NCBI GenBank assembly: GCA_964597045.1
Contig: CAZQWE010000002.1
Span: 232,650 to 296,649 of the forward strand
Reading direction: 5' to 3'
From: UBA9655 sp964597045
GTDB lineage: Bacteria > Pseudomonadota > Alphaproteobacteria > UBA9655
DNA length: 64,000 nt
The notes below the pieces were generated by a model. That model saw only the letters and a program-made list of their open reading frames with translations, searched no databases and was not told where the DNA came from. Every line of letters starts with the position of its first letter. Within the stretch, counting starts at the first letter, position 1. Of this stretch, positions 7,574 to 16,568 are shown piece after piece. Made by a program: the position numbers and the translations under genes.

Positions 7574-8233
7574 TTAAATTTTTTGTGGGAACTTAGCTCG
7601 TTGAGGGGCTTTATGAACCATTGTATAAGCGTAATCTACACCCATTCCATAGACCCCACTATGTTCTGTTACAATGTTGATAACAGCGTCATACGTTTCC
7701 GCATTGGCCCAGTCTCTTTGGTACTCAAGAAGGACTTGCTGCCATGTGACTGGACAGCATCCGGCTTGGATCATTCGCTGAATGCCCATGTCATGTGCTT
7801 CTCGGGTGGTGCCGCCAGAGCAATCGGTAACAATATAGACTTCATATCCTTCAGCCTTTGCCGTCAAAGCCGGTAAAGCTAAGCAAACTTCTGTCCAAAG
7901 ACCCGACATGATTAACTTTTTGCGGCCGGTCTGGCGGACAGCCTTGACAAAGTTTTCATTTTCCATAGCATTCATGGTAGTTCGTTCAATGGGTTGCTGA
8001 CGTGCAGCATCGAGCAACTCTGGCCAGACATATCCACTAAAGCTCTCAGTTGCAATGCAACTAAGAATTATAGGGACTTTAAAGATGCTTCCTGTTTTAG
8101 CCAGAGCCACAACATTGTTTTTCAATAATTGGCAATCGATATTGGTGACTCCAAAAGCCATTTGAGGTTGGTGATCACAAAAAATAATTGCGGAATTTTG
8201 GGGATTGAGAAGTTCTTTTTCTGCAAATGACAT
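7574..8233 (-). CDS. Isochorismatase-family hydrolase, YcaC-like
   Basis: A 219-residue cysteine hydrolase. The catalytic triad positions of the family are recognisable: Asp in IIFCDHQPQMAF, a central Lys region around GRKKLIMSGLW, and the nucleophile Cys in GLWTEVCLALPAL. The pattern TDCSGGTTREAHDMGIQRMIQAGC is characteristic of the YcaC subgroup, whose physiological substrate is not settled. Predicted cytoplasmic. A GGAGGAC-like site lies just upstream of the ATG. It is monocistronic between a terminator and smpB. Confidence 0.88.
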   Translation of the reverse strand: MSFAEKELLNPQNSAIIFCDHQPQMAFGVTNIDCQLLKNNVVALAKTGSIFKVPIILSCIATESFSGYVWPELLDAARQQPIERTTMNAMENENFVKAVRQTGRKKLIMSGLWTEVCLALPALTAKAEGYEVYIVTDCSGGTTREAHDMGIQRMIQAGCCPVTWQQVLLEYQRDWANAETYDAVINIVTEHSGVYGMGVDYAYTMVHKAPQRAKFPQKI

Positions 8234-8300
8234 GATGTCCTCCTTAAGTGTTTATGCCTTTACAGTATTGAAAAAAAAAATTAAAATTTTATTAATGTAA

Positions 8301-8762
8301 TTAACCTTTTTGTCTCATGAGCCTCCCCTTTTCGCGCTCCCAGTCACGAGCCTTTTCAACTGTACGTTTGTCAGCCTTTTTCTTACCCGATGCAAGACCA
8401 AGCTCAACTTTCGCAATACCTCGCACATTGAAATATAAGGAAACAGGGACAAGCGTCATCCCCTTCTTCCGAATGGAAGCTAAAAGCTTGTTGAGTTCGC
8501 GCCTGCGAAGCAATAACTTCCGAGGCCTGCGGGGTTCATGGTTAAAGAGACTCGCTTCATTATAAATGGGAATATAAGCATTAATAAGAAAGAGCTCCTC
8601 TCCTTCAGCGGAAGCATAGGATTCAGCGATACTGCCCTCCCCTGCCCGCAAAGATTTGACTTCACTACCCACAAGGACAATCCCTGCTTCGATTGTCTCT
8701 TCGATATAGTAATCGAATCGCGCCCTTTTATTAACAGCTATGACTTTTCTTTTGGAAGTCAT
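8301..8762 (-). CDS. smpB: SsrA-binding protein SmpB
   Basis: A 153-residue SmpB, the tmRNA partner in trans-translation, which rescues stalled ribosomes. The beta-barrel segment VIAVNKRARFDYYIEETIEAGIVLVGSEVKSLR and LINAYIPIYNEASLFNHEPRRPRKLLL are diagnostic. The basic C-terminal tail KRTVEKARDWEREKGRLMRQKG inserts into the mRNA channel. Length is normal. The start overlaps the last four bases of dapA, so both come from one transcript. The tmRNA gene itself is not in this window. Confidence 0.96.
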   Translation of the reverse strand: MTSKRKVIAVNKRARFDYYIEETIEAGIVLVGSEVKSLRAGEGSIAESYASAEGEELFLINAYIPIYNEASLFNHEPRRPRKLLLRRRELNKLLASIRKKGMTLVPVSLYFNVRGIAKVELGLASGKKKADKRTVEKARDWEREKGRLMRQKG

Positions 8763-9658
8763 TGCTCCCTCACGGCTCGAATGGGTTTTAACAGCCCCAG
8801 GTGCTCAAGAGCTTTTTCAATGGCTTCCTGTGTCGAAAGTTTGAGAGGAGCAAAGGGAAGTCTCGTTTCAAGAGACACACCGTGAACTAAAGCCATTGCA
8901 AATTTAATAGGTGCTGGATTCGTCTCAAGGGCAAGGGCAGCCAGAAAAGGATACATAGCAATCCATTGGGCATTAAAGGATATAAGATCATTCGTCTCCC
9001 ATGCCTTCATTAAATTGACAAATAGATGGGGTGCCACATTTGAGGCAACCATAAAACCACCATGACCACCCATCGCCAAGTGAGCTGCAAAAGGGTCATC
9101 ATTTCCTGCAAGAAGGGAAACTTTGTCTCCAAGTTGACACTTTAGAGCTGATATTCGTTGAAGACCTAGACCTGACTCCTTGTAACCCCTAATATTTTTA
9201 AAGGAAGCAAGGGAAACAAGAGTGTCAAAAGATATGTCAACTCCCGTACGGGTTGGATTATTGTAGACGACAATTGGAATATCAATGGCATCATTGATCA
9301 TTTTAAAATGCTGATAAAGACTTTCTTGAGACGGCTTTACATACCAGGGTGTCATCACAAGAACCGCATCAGCGCCTGCTTTCTGAGCGTATTGGCTTTG
9401 TCGAATTGTTTGTTCTGTGGTGATCGCTCCTGTACCAACAATAAGCTGAGCTCTACCCTTACATACCTTAACACAGGTAGCAATAATCTGATGTTGCTCT
9501 GGATCAGAGAGGGTAATGAACTCACCTGTCGTTCCACAAGGAACAACACCCTTCATGCCAGCTTCAATTTGAAAATTTACGAGTTCTGCTAGTTTTTTTT
9601 CATCTACCTTCCCGCCTGCAAATGGTGTAATGATTGCAGTATAAACGCCTTTTAACAT
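8759..9658 (-). CDS. dapA: 4-hydroxy-tetrahydrodipicolinate synthase
   Basis: A 299-residue DapA, condensing pyruvate with aspartate semialdehyde in the lysine and diaminopimelate pathway. Visible motifs: the substrate loop CGTTGEFITL, the Tyr/Asn-rich VVYNNPTRTGVDI, and the Schiff-base lysine in NIRGYKESGL. Length is standard. Diaminopimelate supply fits the peptidoglycan genes elsewhere in the window (transpeptidase, slt, amidase). It is coupled to smpB through a 4-base overlap and diverges from slt across 27 bases. Confidence 0.95.
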   Translation of the reverse strand: MLKGVYTAIITPFAGGKVDEKKLAELVNFQIEAGMKGVVPCGTTGEFITLSDPEQHQIIATCVKVCKGRAQLIVGTGAITTEQTIRQSQYAQKAGADAVLVMTPWYVKPSQESLYQHFKMINDAIDIPIVVYNNPTRTGVDISFDTLVSLASFKNIRGYKESGLGLQRISALKCQLGDKVSLLAGNDDPFAAHLAMGGHGGFMVASNVAPHLFVNLMKAWETNDLISFNAQWIAMYPFLAALALETNPAPIKFAMALVHGVSLETRLPFAPLKLSTQEAIEKALEHLGLLKPIRAVREQ

Positions 9659-9685
9659 GATAAGTTCTCCAATAGGGATTAAATA

Positions 9686-11632
9686 ATGATGAACATACCT
9701 CTCTTTGATAAGCTCTACAAGGGTTTCTCACTAACATTGTTTCTTACTTCAAGCCTTTACGCAGTAACCCCTTCTCAAGAATTAGCTTCATGTAAATCAG
9801 CTTTACTCGCCCAACTCAATGAACAAAAGCGACTTCCCGTCAAGGGTTGCCCTGTTTCTCAAAAACTTATCCTATGGCTGGGAACCTTAAGAGATCCCTC
9901 ACAGTTTTCACCCCAGGAATTGACTAGCTTTTTTAACTCTCATCAAGAATGGCCTCAACATGCAAAGCTTTGCGGAAAAGCTGAAGAAGTCATTGCACAG
10001 AGAGGTACGGCGTCCGAAATTCTCAATTGGTTTGGAAAGAATCCTCCCCAAACACCAGAAGGTGTTATGGCCTATGCCAAGACCTTAAGGTCTCAAAAGC
10101 AAGTGGAAAAAGCCAATAAAGTGATTTCAACAGCTTGGCGAACCATGGATCTTTCCAAGGCGGATGAAAAAAAGATCTTGAGTTTATTTGGTCATTTTCT
10201 TCAAGAAAAGGATCATATCGCTAGAGTTCAATATCTCTTATGGAATGAGGATGTGGAGGCGGCCAAACGCAACCTAAACCATGTTCCCGTCTCCATTCGT
10301 AAAATTGCTGAAGCCAGGATTGCGTTTTTGGGGGGAAGACCTGATGCTCTTCAAAAAATGAAAGCGCTGCCAGCAAATTCTCAACTAGATGAGGGACTGT
10401 TGTATGAGGCAACCAAATGGCACAGAAAGAAAGGAAACTTTCAAGATGCGGCTAATATCCTGATCAAAACATCTTCAAGCACCGCTCATGCTGACAAATG
10501 GTGGAAAGAAAGAAATTATATTGCCCGCGAATTCATGGGAATGAAAAAGTATACGACGGCCCATGATGTCATTAAAAAGAACGGACTCACGCCAGATACG
10601 GATAGTTATTCAGATGCCAAATGGCTTATGGGTTGGCTCGATTTGCGTTTTCGAAAAAACCCAAATGAGGCCCGACAACACTTTGAATCCATGTTTTCAA
10701 ACGTTGAGGGAGCTATTAGCAAAGCTCGTGCAGCCTATTGGGTGGGCCGTGTTTATGAAGCTCAAGGCAACCTTACCATGGCAACTAAATGGTATAAGCA
10801 AGGAGCGCATTACAAAACCACTTATTATGGTCAATTAGCGGCAGCTAAAATCAAAGAACCTGCTTACCCAGCGCTTGCCTCAAATACAGCTTCTTCTGAT
10901 GAGAAAAAACGCTTTGATAACAAGGAACTTGTTAAAGCCGCTTATATCCTCAAGGGACTAGGGGCCCCCGCAAAACATGAGCTCAACAAGTTTCTTCTCC
11001 AAATTGGAGCTCAAGCAAAGACAAAAAGTGAGCGAGAGTTATCGGTTCATTTGGCTCATGCCCTTGCCCCAAAAGACGTTGTGTGGGCTGCAAAAAAGGC
11101 AGGTTATGCTGAACCTGTTCTTCTGAGGAAAGCCTTCCCAACCTATGCTATTCCAAAGAGAGGACAAACGGTCCCCGAAGAAGCTTTTGTTATGGCGGTG
11201 ATTTATCAGGAAACACGGTTTGACCCCTCAGCTATCAGCTCAGCAGGAGCCATGGGACTTATGCAACTTCTTCCAGAAACCGCGTCGCATGAAGCAAAAC
11301 GACTTGGTGTCAAGAATAGCAAAAACATGTTGCTAAACCCTCAGCATAATCTGTTCCTTGGAACAGCTCATCTCTCCCGAATGCTCAACAATTTTGATAA
11401 TTCATATCTCCTAACAGCAATTGCTTACAATGCAGGACCAAACGTTGCCAGACGGTGGGTTAAGGAGCTCGGCGATCCTCGAAGTGGGAAAGTCGATATC
11501 ATCGACTGGGTCGAACTCATACCCTACTATGAAACGCGAAACTATGTCATGCGAGTGCTTGAAAACGTCACGAACTACCGCAGTTTGCAAGGGAAGCCAA
11601 AACAAACACTCGTTCAGGATTTGAAGCGTTAA
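9686..11632 (+). CDS. slt: Soluble lytic murein transglycosylase
   Basis: A 648-residue exported lytic transglycosylase. After a signal peptide (LFDKLYKGFSLTLFLTSSLYA) comes a long helical superhelix, the U/L-type region (about 25-470). The C-terminal SLT catalytic domain has the catalytic Glu in VIYQETRFDPSAISSAGAMG, then GLMQLLPETA, the NLFLGTAHLSRML helix and AYNAGPNVARRW. It cleaves the MurNAc-GlcNAc bond, forming 1,6-anhydro products. Either ATG at 9686 or 9689 could start it. It diverges from dapA in a very short promoter region. Confidence 0.94.
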   Translation: MMNIPLFDKLYKGFSLTLFLTSSLYAVTPSQELASCKSALLAQLNEQKRLPVKGCPVSQKLILWLGTLRDPSQFSPQELTSFFNSHQEWPQHAKLCGKAEEVIAQRGTASEILNWFGKNPPQTPEGVMAYAKTLRSQKQVEKANKVISTAWRTMDLSKADEKKILSLFGHFLQEKDHIARVQYLLWNEDVEAAKRNLNHVPVSIRKIAEARIAFLGGRPDALQKMKALPANSQLDEGLLYEATKWHRKKGNFQDAANILIKTSSSTAHADKWWKERNYIAREFMGMKKYTTAHDVIKKNGLTPDTDSYSDAKWLMGWLDLRFRKNPNEARQHFESMFSNVEGAISKARAAYWVGRVYEAQGNLTMATKWYKQGAHYKTTYYGQLAAAKIKEPAYPALASNTASSDEKKRFDNKELVKAAYILKGLGAPAKHELNKFLLQIGAQAKTKSERELSVHLAHALAPKDVVWAAKKAGYAEPVLLRKAFPTYAIPKRGQTVPEEAFVMAVIYQETRFDPSAISSAGAMGLMQLLPETASHEAKRLGVKNSKNMLLNPQHNLFLGTAHLSRMLNNFDNSYLLTAIAYNAGPNVARRWVKELGDPRSGKVDIIDWVELIPYYETRNYVMRVLENVTNYRSLQGKPKQTLVQDLKR

Positions 11633-11693
11633 CGAATATTTAGATAATTCTATATTAGTATTTCTTCTTAAACACTTTGACAGGAGAAATACA

Positions 11694-12110
11694 ATGAATA
11701 AAATTCTATGCACATCTTTTGTTTTGGGAGCATTTGTCTCGTATACAGCACAGGCAACAACCCTTGGCCCTGCCATGCCAAAGAATTTATCACCACAGAT
11801 TATTGAAGCACGTGGTGGTCATGGGGGTGGAGGTTTTCACGGAGGTGGCCCAGTTGCTGAAAACCCTCATGCTATTGAGCAAAACAACCAACGCACCTTT
11901 GAAAACTCAGAAAAGAGCGCACAAACAATTAAAAATAATGACCAAAAAGCAATGGGTCAACAAAACACAAACATTTATAATAAATCTAATAATCCAAATG
12001 TAAATGTTAACCGCAACCCATATTGGACTGGATATGGTTACGATGGAGCTCCTGCTGTCGGTCAATACTGTTGGACGGATGCGGCTGGCGTGAGTCATTG
12101 CAATTATTAA
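11694..12110 (+). CDS. Small exported Gly/His- and Asn-rich protein
   Basis: A 138-residue protein with a clear signal peptide (NKILCTSFVLGAFVSYTAQA). The mature part has a Gly/His cluster GGHGGGGFHGGG, an Asn/Gln-rich low-complexity middle, and a Tyr/Trp/Cys C-terminus ending with two cysteines (YCWTDAAGVSHCNY). No enzyme motifs. The Gly/His cluster could bind metal, which is only inference. An AGGAGA site precedes the ATG. It is the first of three small exported proteins that lie together here. Confidence 0.7.
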   Translation: MNKILCTSFVLGAFVSYTAQATTLGPAMPKNLSPQIIEARGGHGGGGFHGGGPVAENPHAIEQNNQRTFENSEKSAQTIKNNDQKAMGQQNTNIYNKSNNPNVNVNRNPYWTGYGYDGAPAVGQYCWTDAAGVSHCNY

Positions 12111-12218
12111 ATCAATAGGAAAATATTCAATCCTATTGAGAATGCAGCCAGATTTTTAACTTGCTTTATAAGAAAGTATCATCTAATATTCCAATGTATT
12201 TATGTATTGGAGTATAAG

Positions 12219-12509
12219 ATGGTATTTATGCGTAAAGTTCTTCCCCTCACCGGGATTGTGTTCAGTTTGGCTTTTGTTCCGACAGCACACGCCAAAAGCA
12301 GATTTAACTTTTCCTTGAACATTGGACCACAGCCTTATCCTGTGTATGCACCTTATCCCGTTTACCAACCTTATTACCCAGCGCCTATGTATGCCGTACC
12401 TGCACCAGTGCCTGTTCCATATCCTATATATAATCGAGGATACTCCCGTATGGTTTGCTCATACGACTATTGGGGAAATCCCTACAACTGCTTCTATGAA
12501 TATTATTGA
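12219..12509 (+). CDS. Small exported Pro/Tyr-rich protein
   Basis: Ninety-six residues when started at the ATG at 12219, six bases after GGAG; an upstream TTG and a downstream ATG at 12228 are alternatives. Signal peptide VLPLTGIVFSLAFVPTAHA, then short Pro/Tyr repeats (QPYPVYAPYPVYQPYYPAP). The tail has two cysteines and aromatic residues (CSYDYWGNPYNCFYEYY). Pro/Tyr repeats suggest an extended surface or envelope protein. The stop overlaps the stop of the convergent next gene by 7 bases. Not recognised as a named family. Confidence 0.7.
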   Translation: MVFMRKVLPLTGIVFSLAFVPTAHAKSRFNFSLNIGPQPYPVYAPYPVYQPYYPAPMYAVPAPVPVPYPIYNRGYSRMVCSYDYWGNPYNCFYEYY

Positions 12510-12760
12510 ATGAGGCATCCACCTTCGATTTTTTCACAAATACCTTTGGGGACGAAAATCCAAGCGTTAGGATCCCCTTTAGGATTTTGACCGGCACAGG
12601 AATATTTTCCTGTCGAACAATCACACATTTTTGCTTTGATTAATCCTTCGCCTGAAGAGCCGATAATCTTACATTTCTCCATTTGGGCGGCCTGAGCTGA
12701 TTCAGCTGCTGCGAAACAAAAACCTGAGATGATCATCGATTGAAGTGTTTTCTTATTCAT
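12503..12760 (-). CDS. Small exported cysteine-containing protein
   Basis: Eighty-five residues from the ATG at 12760, supported by AAAGGTG six bases upstream. Signal peptide MNKKTLQSMIISGFCFAAAESAQA. The mature part contains six cysteines (EKC, MCDC, SCAG, ICEK, GCLIQ), suggesting three disulfides; the spacing differs from that of the pair at 1426-1964. It converges on the Pro/Tyr-rich gene with overlapping stops. Function unknown; exported and disulfide-rich. Confidence 0.65.
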   Translation of the reverse strand: MNKKTLQSMIISGFCFAAAESAQAAQMEKCKIIGSSGEGLIKAKMCDCSTGKYSCAGQNPKGDPNAWIFVPKGICEKIEGGCLIQ

Positions 12761-12825
12761 TATTTTCACCTTTACTCATTTAACCGTGTTGAGCTTATAA
12801 CAAACCGATTCGTGATTTCAACTGA

Positions 12826-13152
12826 TCAGATTTTGTTTTTTGAATTACGATTCAGTTGAATCTTTCGTTGTGATTTTACACGTCCAACAAGTTCATTAAT
12901 CTTTTTTTCTTCCCATTCAGGCGTTAAAAATGAAAGACGCTCAAAGAGTATCGGCAAAAGACCCAAACGATAGGCTTTGAAAATTAAGGCGAATCCCCAA
13001 ACTACAATCACATATTTTGGCCAAAAAACCTCACCCATATCAAAGGTTGCCCAAATTAATATGAGCATAGCGTTTACCCCCAAGTAACTCAGGAATTCGC
13101 GATAAATACCTTTTAAGGCTTTGACTTTTTTACGTACTTCTTGTTCCTTCAT
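12826..13152 (-). CDS. Small two-helix membrane protein (2TM-like)
   Basis: One hundred and eight residues from the ATG at 13152, chosen because AGGGGAG lies seven bases upstream; a TTG further up lacks a site. A basic helix (MKEQEVRKKVKALKGIYREFLSYLG) is followed by two hydrophobic helices (VNAMLILIWATF and VIVVWGFALIFKAYRLGLL). A cytoplasmic tail (WEEKKINELVGRVKSQRKIQ) ends the protein. This layout resembles the 2TM domain found alone or fused to sensor proteins. It diverges from glyA. Function unknown. Confidence 0.7.
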   Translation of the reverse strand: MKEQEVRKKVKALKGIYREFLSYLGVNAMLILIWATFDMGEVFWPKYVIVVWGFALIFKAYRLGLLPILFERLSFLTPEWEEKKINELVGRVKSQRKIQLNRNSKNKI

Positions 13153-13233
13153 CTTAATCTCCCCTAGCTTCTTAAAACCTGTTCTGTTAGGATCCAATAT
13201 CCAAAATGAATCATACGGGAGATCGGTTTACGA

Positions 13234-14490
13234 ATGGTTAATAACCAACACTTTTTCATTGACTCGTTAAGGCAGAGAGATCCGGCCATCTTTGATGCCA
13301 TTCAAAAGGAACTTCACCGTCAACAATATCAAATTGAGCTCATTGCTTCTGAAAATATTGTCTCACAGGCTGTTCTTGAAGCTCAAGGAAGTGTGATGAC
13401 CAACAAGTATGCAGAAGGGTACCCAGGCCACCGCTACTATGGAGGGTGCGAATGGGTTGATGTAGCAGAAACATTAGCCATTGAAAGAGCAAAAGCATTA
13501 TTTCAGTGTTCCTATGCAAACGTACAACCCCATTCAGGATCTCAGGCTAATCAAGCCGTATTCCTTGCATGTTTAAAGCAAGGAGATACTATTCTAGGCA
13601 TGTCACTGGCTGCAGGCGGTCACCTCACGCACGGCTCAAAAGTTAACCTTTCGGGTAAATGGTTTAATGCCGTGGCGTACGGTGTTCATCCTGATACTCA
13701 CCTTATCGATTATGATGAAGTTAGAAGTAAAGCACTAGAGCATCGCCCAGGGCTAATTATTGCAGGTGGGTCTGCCTACCCCAGACTTATCGATTTCGCG
13801 CGTTTTAGAGCAATTGCGGACGAAATAGACGCCTTGCTTATGGTAGACATGGCCCACTTTGCAGGACTCGTTGCTGCAGGAGAAAATCCATCCCCATTCC
13901 CTCATGCCCACATCGTGACAACAACCACCCACAAAACTCTCCGCGGACCTCGAGGAGGAATGATTCTTAGCAATGATCCTGAACTCGGTAAAAAGCTAAA
14001 TAGTGCCATATTTCCCGGACTCCAGGGAGGAGCCTTGATGCACGTCATCGCGGCAAAAGCTGTTGCCTTCGGAGAAGCTCTCCAACCGAACTTCAAAACA
14101 TACGCAAAGGCCGTGATTCAAAACGCACAAATTCTTGCCGAAACCTTAATGAAGAGAGGGCTTAACATCGTAACAAGCGGAACTGATTGCCACCTCCTTC
14201 TTGTGGATTTGAGACCATTCAACATCACAGGTGCAGCAGCCGAGCTTAAACTTGAAAATGCAGCTCTTACTTGCAATAAGAACGCCATTCCCTTCGACCC
14301 CCTCCCCCCTGCCATTACATCAGGAATACGCTTGGGCTCGCCTGTTGGAACGTCTCGTGGATTTGGCGCAAGTGAATTCGAACAAATTGGTCACTGGATT
14401 GCTGATGTCCTCGAGAACGGTGAACAAACTCAAATAGACGTTCGTAAAAGAGTCGAAGACCTTTGTAAAGCTTTCCCTATTTATCCTTGA
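13234..14490 (+). CDS. glyA: Serine hydroxymethyltransferase
   Basis: A 418-residue PLP enzyme that interconverts serine and glycine while charging tetrahydrofolate with a one-carbon unit. Characteristic segments: IELIASENIVS, YAEGYPGHRYYGGCEWVD, VQPHSGSQANQAV, and the PLP lysine in TTTTHKTLRGPRGGMI. Length and motif order are normal. It is followed six bases later by nrdR, so both are likely one transcript. Confidence 0.96.
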   Translation: MVNNQHFFIDSLRQRDPAIFDAIQKELHRQQYQIELIASENIVSQAVLEAQGSVMTNKYAEGYPGHRYYGGCEWVDVAETLAIERAKALFQCSYANVQPHSGSQANQAVFLACLKQGDTILGMSLAAGGHLTHGSKVNLSGKWFNAVAYGVHPDTHLIDYDEVRSKALEHRPGLIIAGGSAYPRLIDFARFRAIADEIDALLMVDMAHFAGLVAAGENPSPFPHAHIVTTTTHKTLRGPRGGMILSNDPELGKKLNSAIFPGLQGGALMHVIAAKAVAFGEALQPNFKTYAKAVIQNAQILAETLMKRGLNIVTSGTDCHLLLVDLRPFNITGAAAELKLENAALTCNKNAIPFDPLPPAITSGIRLGSPVGTSRGFGASEFEQIGHWIADVLENGEQTQIDVRKRVEDLCKAFPIYP

Positions 14491-14496
14491 GGTTTT

Positions 14497-14955
14497 ATGC
14501 GGTGTCCCTTTTGCAGCCATGAAGATTCAGCCGTAAAGGACACCCGTCCGAGCGATGATTCCACATCCATTCGTCGCAGGCGTCAATGCCCTGAATGCCT
14601 TTCTCGTTTTACAACTGTCGAAAGAGTTTACCTTCGTGAACTTCTAGTCCAAAAGAAGGACAGTCGCATTGAACAATTTGACCGGGATAAACTCACCCGA
14701 TCTATCAGACTTGCCCTTCACAAGCGTCCCATTAATGATGAGCGCATAGAACGTGTGACCTCAGGTATTGTCCGTCAATTTGAAACAAGCGGTGAAACGG
14801 AAATCCCCACATCCGCGATCGGTGAGCTTGTGATGGCAGCTTTACTTGAGCTTGATCCCGTTGCATACGTGAGGTTTGCGTCAATTTACAAGGATTTTCA
14901 CGAAGCAAAAGATTTCGAGAAGTTTATTGAGAAATCTGCAATTAGTGAGTCTTAA
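14497..14955 (+). CDS. nrdR: Transcriptional repressor NrdR
   Basis: A 152-residue NrdR. The N-terminal zinc ribbon is MRCPFCSHEDSAVKDTR with the second CxxC in RRQCPECLSRFTTVERV; the ATP-cone domain follows (VQKKDSRIEQFDRDKLTRSI). NrdR senses ATP/dATP and represses ribonucleotide reductase genes. It lies directly after glyA, a common arrangement in alphaproteobacteria (there often before ribD). Its last 14 bases overlap the convergent small gene. Confidence 0.95.
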   Translation: MRCPFCSHEDSAVKDTRPSDDSTSIRRRRQCPECLSRFTTVERVYLRELLVQKKDSRIEQFDRDKLTRSIRLALHKRPINDERIERVTSGIVRQFETSGETEIPTSAIGELVMAALLELDPVAYVRFASIYKDFHEAKDFEKFIEKSAISES

Positions 14956-15226
14956 ACACACCTGCATTCAAGTCTTCCTCAAATTCAGTCAACCAAAGAC
15001 CTGAACCTTCCACATTCTCGTATGTGCGCGTCAGGTGATCTTTCACATAAATGGCTTTTATTTTCACAACAACCACATAACTTAAGTCATTCATATCCAT
15101 TGGTTTTTGATCCTCAGAAACTTTTAATTTAAATTCCTGAGGTTTAAATCCATGGGTTTGCAAAAGATGATAATAGGTCTTTTTTTCACCCTCGGTTAAG
15201 AAATGACCTTCATCAAGAATTTCCAT
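14942..15226 (-). CDS. Hypothetical small soluble protein
   Basis: A 94-residue protein without signal peptide or membrane segment. GAGGGAG lies just before the ATG, supporting real translation. The sequence is mixed charged/hydrophobic (VSEDQKPMDMNDLSYVVVVKIKAIYVKDHL) and probably alpha/beta. No family recognised. It overlaps the nrdR stop by 14 bases and sits upstream of another small reverse gene. Confidence 0.55.
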   Translation of the reverse strand: MEILDEGHFLTEGEKKTYYHLLQTHGFKPQEFKLKVSEDQKPMDMNDLSYVVVVKIKAIYVKDHLTRTYENVEGSGLWLTEFEEDLNAGVFKTH

Positions 15227-15270
15227 GACTCCCTCATTTATATTTCTAATAATAGTATAAATGGAATTTA

Positions 15271-15417
15271 TTAATTAAAAGTTCCCGGCATTTTTGTTTC
15301 TTCTTTAGGATCGCATACTTGTAACTCATTACTATGGGGACCGTAATGTTTAAAGATATAGAAAAAACCATAGGAAAGGAGCCCAACTCCTAACAGTATA
15401 TAAATTAACTTGCGCAC
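15271..15417 (-). CDS. Small single-span membrane protein
   Basis: Forty-eight residues when started at GTG 15417, chosen because GGGAGAG lies eight bases upstream. One N-terminal hydrophobic helix (RKLIYILLGVGLLSYGFFYIF) precedes a short polar tail ending KMPGTFN. No known family. It is close to the divergent start of the gene at 15489. Confidence 0.5.
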   Translation of the reverse strand: MRKLIYILLGVGLLSYGFFYIFKHYGPHSNELQVCDPKEETKMPGTFN

Positions 15418-15488
15418 TATTTTCTCTCCCTTTATGACTATGTTTATTAAAGCAAAATTTTCAACAAAACACAAGATGCGGGCATACT

Positions 15489-16565
15489 ATGTTTAAAGCA
15501 AAGAAACTTCTCCTTTCACTCCTTATCCTTCTCATCGTTTGCATAGCTGGGGTTTTCTATTTATATCCTAAACAAAAACAGCCAGGATCACTGGCCTATC
15601 TAATCCAGTCCAATGGTCAAGTCACTGATGATGTTGTGCGTCTTTTAGGATGGACGGGGGTTCGCATAGATGGAGATCCTTTACCTCCTGATCCGAAGTG
15701 GCCTCAAGCAAAGCTTATCATCCCTTCCCGTTATTTAATCGATGTTGTAGCCGCAACCAATGGTGATCTTGATAAAACTTTTTCCTGGAGGCAAAAGCCG
15801 AAGGAAGCCGGCATAAAAAGTCCACCCGAGCGTTGGGAAATGTCAGGGGACTTCACCCCTGAACAAGTTAAGAATATCGTTGATATTTACTTCACGAACC
15901 TCACAATGGGCGAGAGTCTTCCTCCTCCTCAGATTGCTTATGACGGCGTTTTGTTTTTAGGCGCAGCCCTTCCTCGCGTAAGACTTCGCCTAGCCCATCT
16001 CAATCAACTCATGAAGGAACTTGAGGTATATGGTCCCGTCTATGTCCTCACGGGGGAACGTAAGCTTGCAGATGCGGTTGATGAGACAGGTCATCATTTA
16101 CTCCAGACCGATCTCATCCCTATCAAAGATGACTGGACTCCCCCAAATGTGCTGCCCACAACAGAAGATGAGATGATCAAACTCGTTTTTGATCAATCCA
16201 AGGGGACTTTCACAAATGATATCATTTTCATTAATGCAGCGAAAAGGCCAGGTGAGACAAGAGCAACTCGAGAAGGCACAACCATAGAGTGGCTTAAGCA
16301 CTCGCCAGAGGATGGATCTTATTTAGCTATTGCAAATCAACCCTACAATCTGAATCAAATGCTTGTGATTAAACGTGTTCTTCTCCAAGAAGGGCGCCCC
16401 AACATTCACGTTGATGTTGCAGGTTCTCCCATCAGTGAGAAGGAAGTGAATGATTACCGAAACCCGCAGAAAGTAGCCGTACTTCTCGATAACCTCAACC
16501 GCATTTTTCATGAATTGAAGTTGATTAAGGCACAGGGGTATAGGATTGGAGACCTAGTGAGATAG
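15489..16565 (+). CDS. Membrane-anchored periplasmic protein, unknown function
   Basis: A 358-residue protein with one N-terminal membrane helix (LLLSLLILLIVCIAGVFYLY) and a large predicted periplasmic domain. Recognisable only as conserved-looking: LIQSNGQVTDDVVRLLGWTG, PQIAYDGVLFLGAALPRVRL, VYVLTGERKLADAV. No catalytic signature I can name; a Rossmann-like fold is conceivable from the alternating pattern but not demonstrable. It stands three bases before yidD, where rpmH-rnpA usually lie, so it is presumably co-transcribed with the membrane-insertion genes. Confidence 0.6.
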   Translation: MFKAKKLLLSLLILLIVCIAGVFYLYPKQKQPGSLAYLIQSNGQVTDDVVRLLGWTGVRIDGDPLPPDPKWPQAKLIIPSRYLIDVVAATNGDLDKTFSWRQKPKEAGIKSPPERWEMSGDFTPEQVKNIVDIYFTNLTMGESLPPPQIAYDGVLFLGAALPRVRLRLAHLNQLMKELEVYGPVYVLTGERKLADAVDETGHHLLQTDLIPIKDDWTPPNVLPTTEDEMIKLVFDQSKGTFTNDIIFINAAKRPGETRATREGTTIEWLKHSPEDGSYLAIANQPYNLNQMLVIKRVLLQEGRPNIHVDVAGSPISEKEVNDYRNPQKVAVLLDNLNRIFHELKLIKAQGYRIGDLVR

Positions 16566-16568
16566 GCT

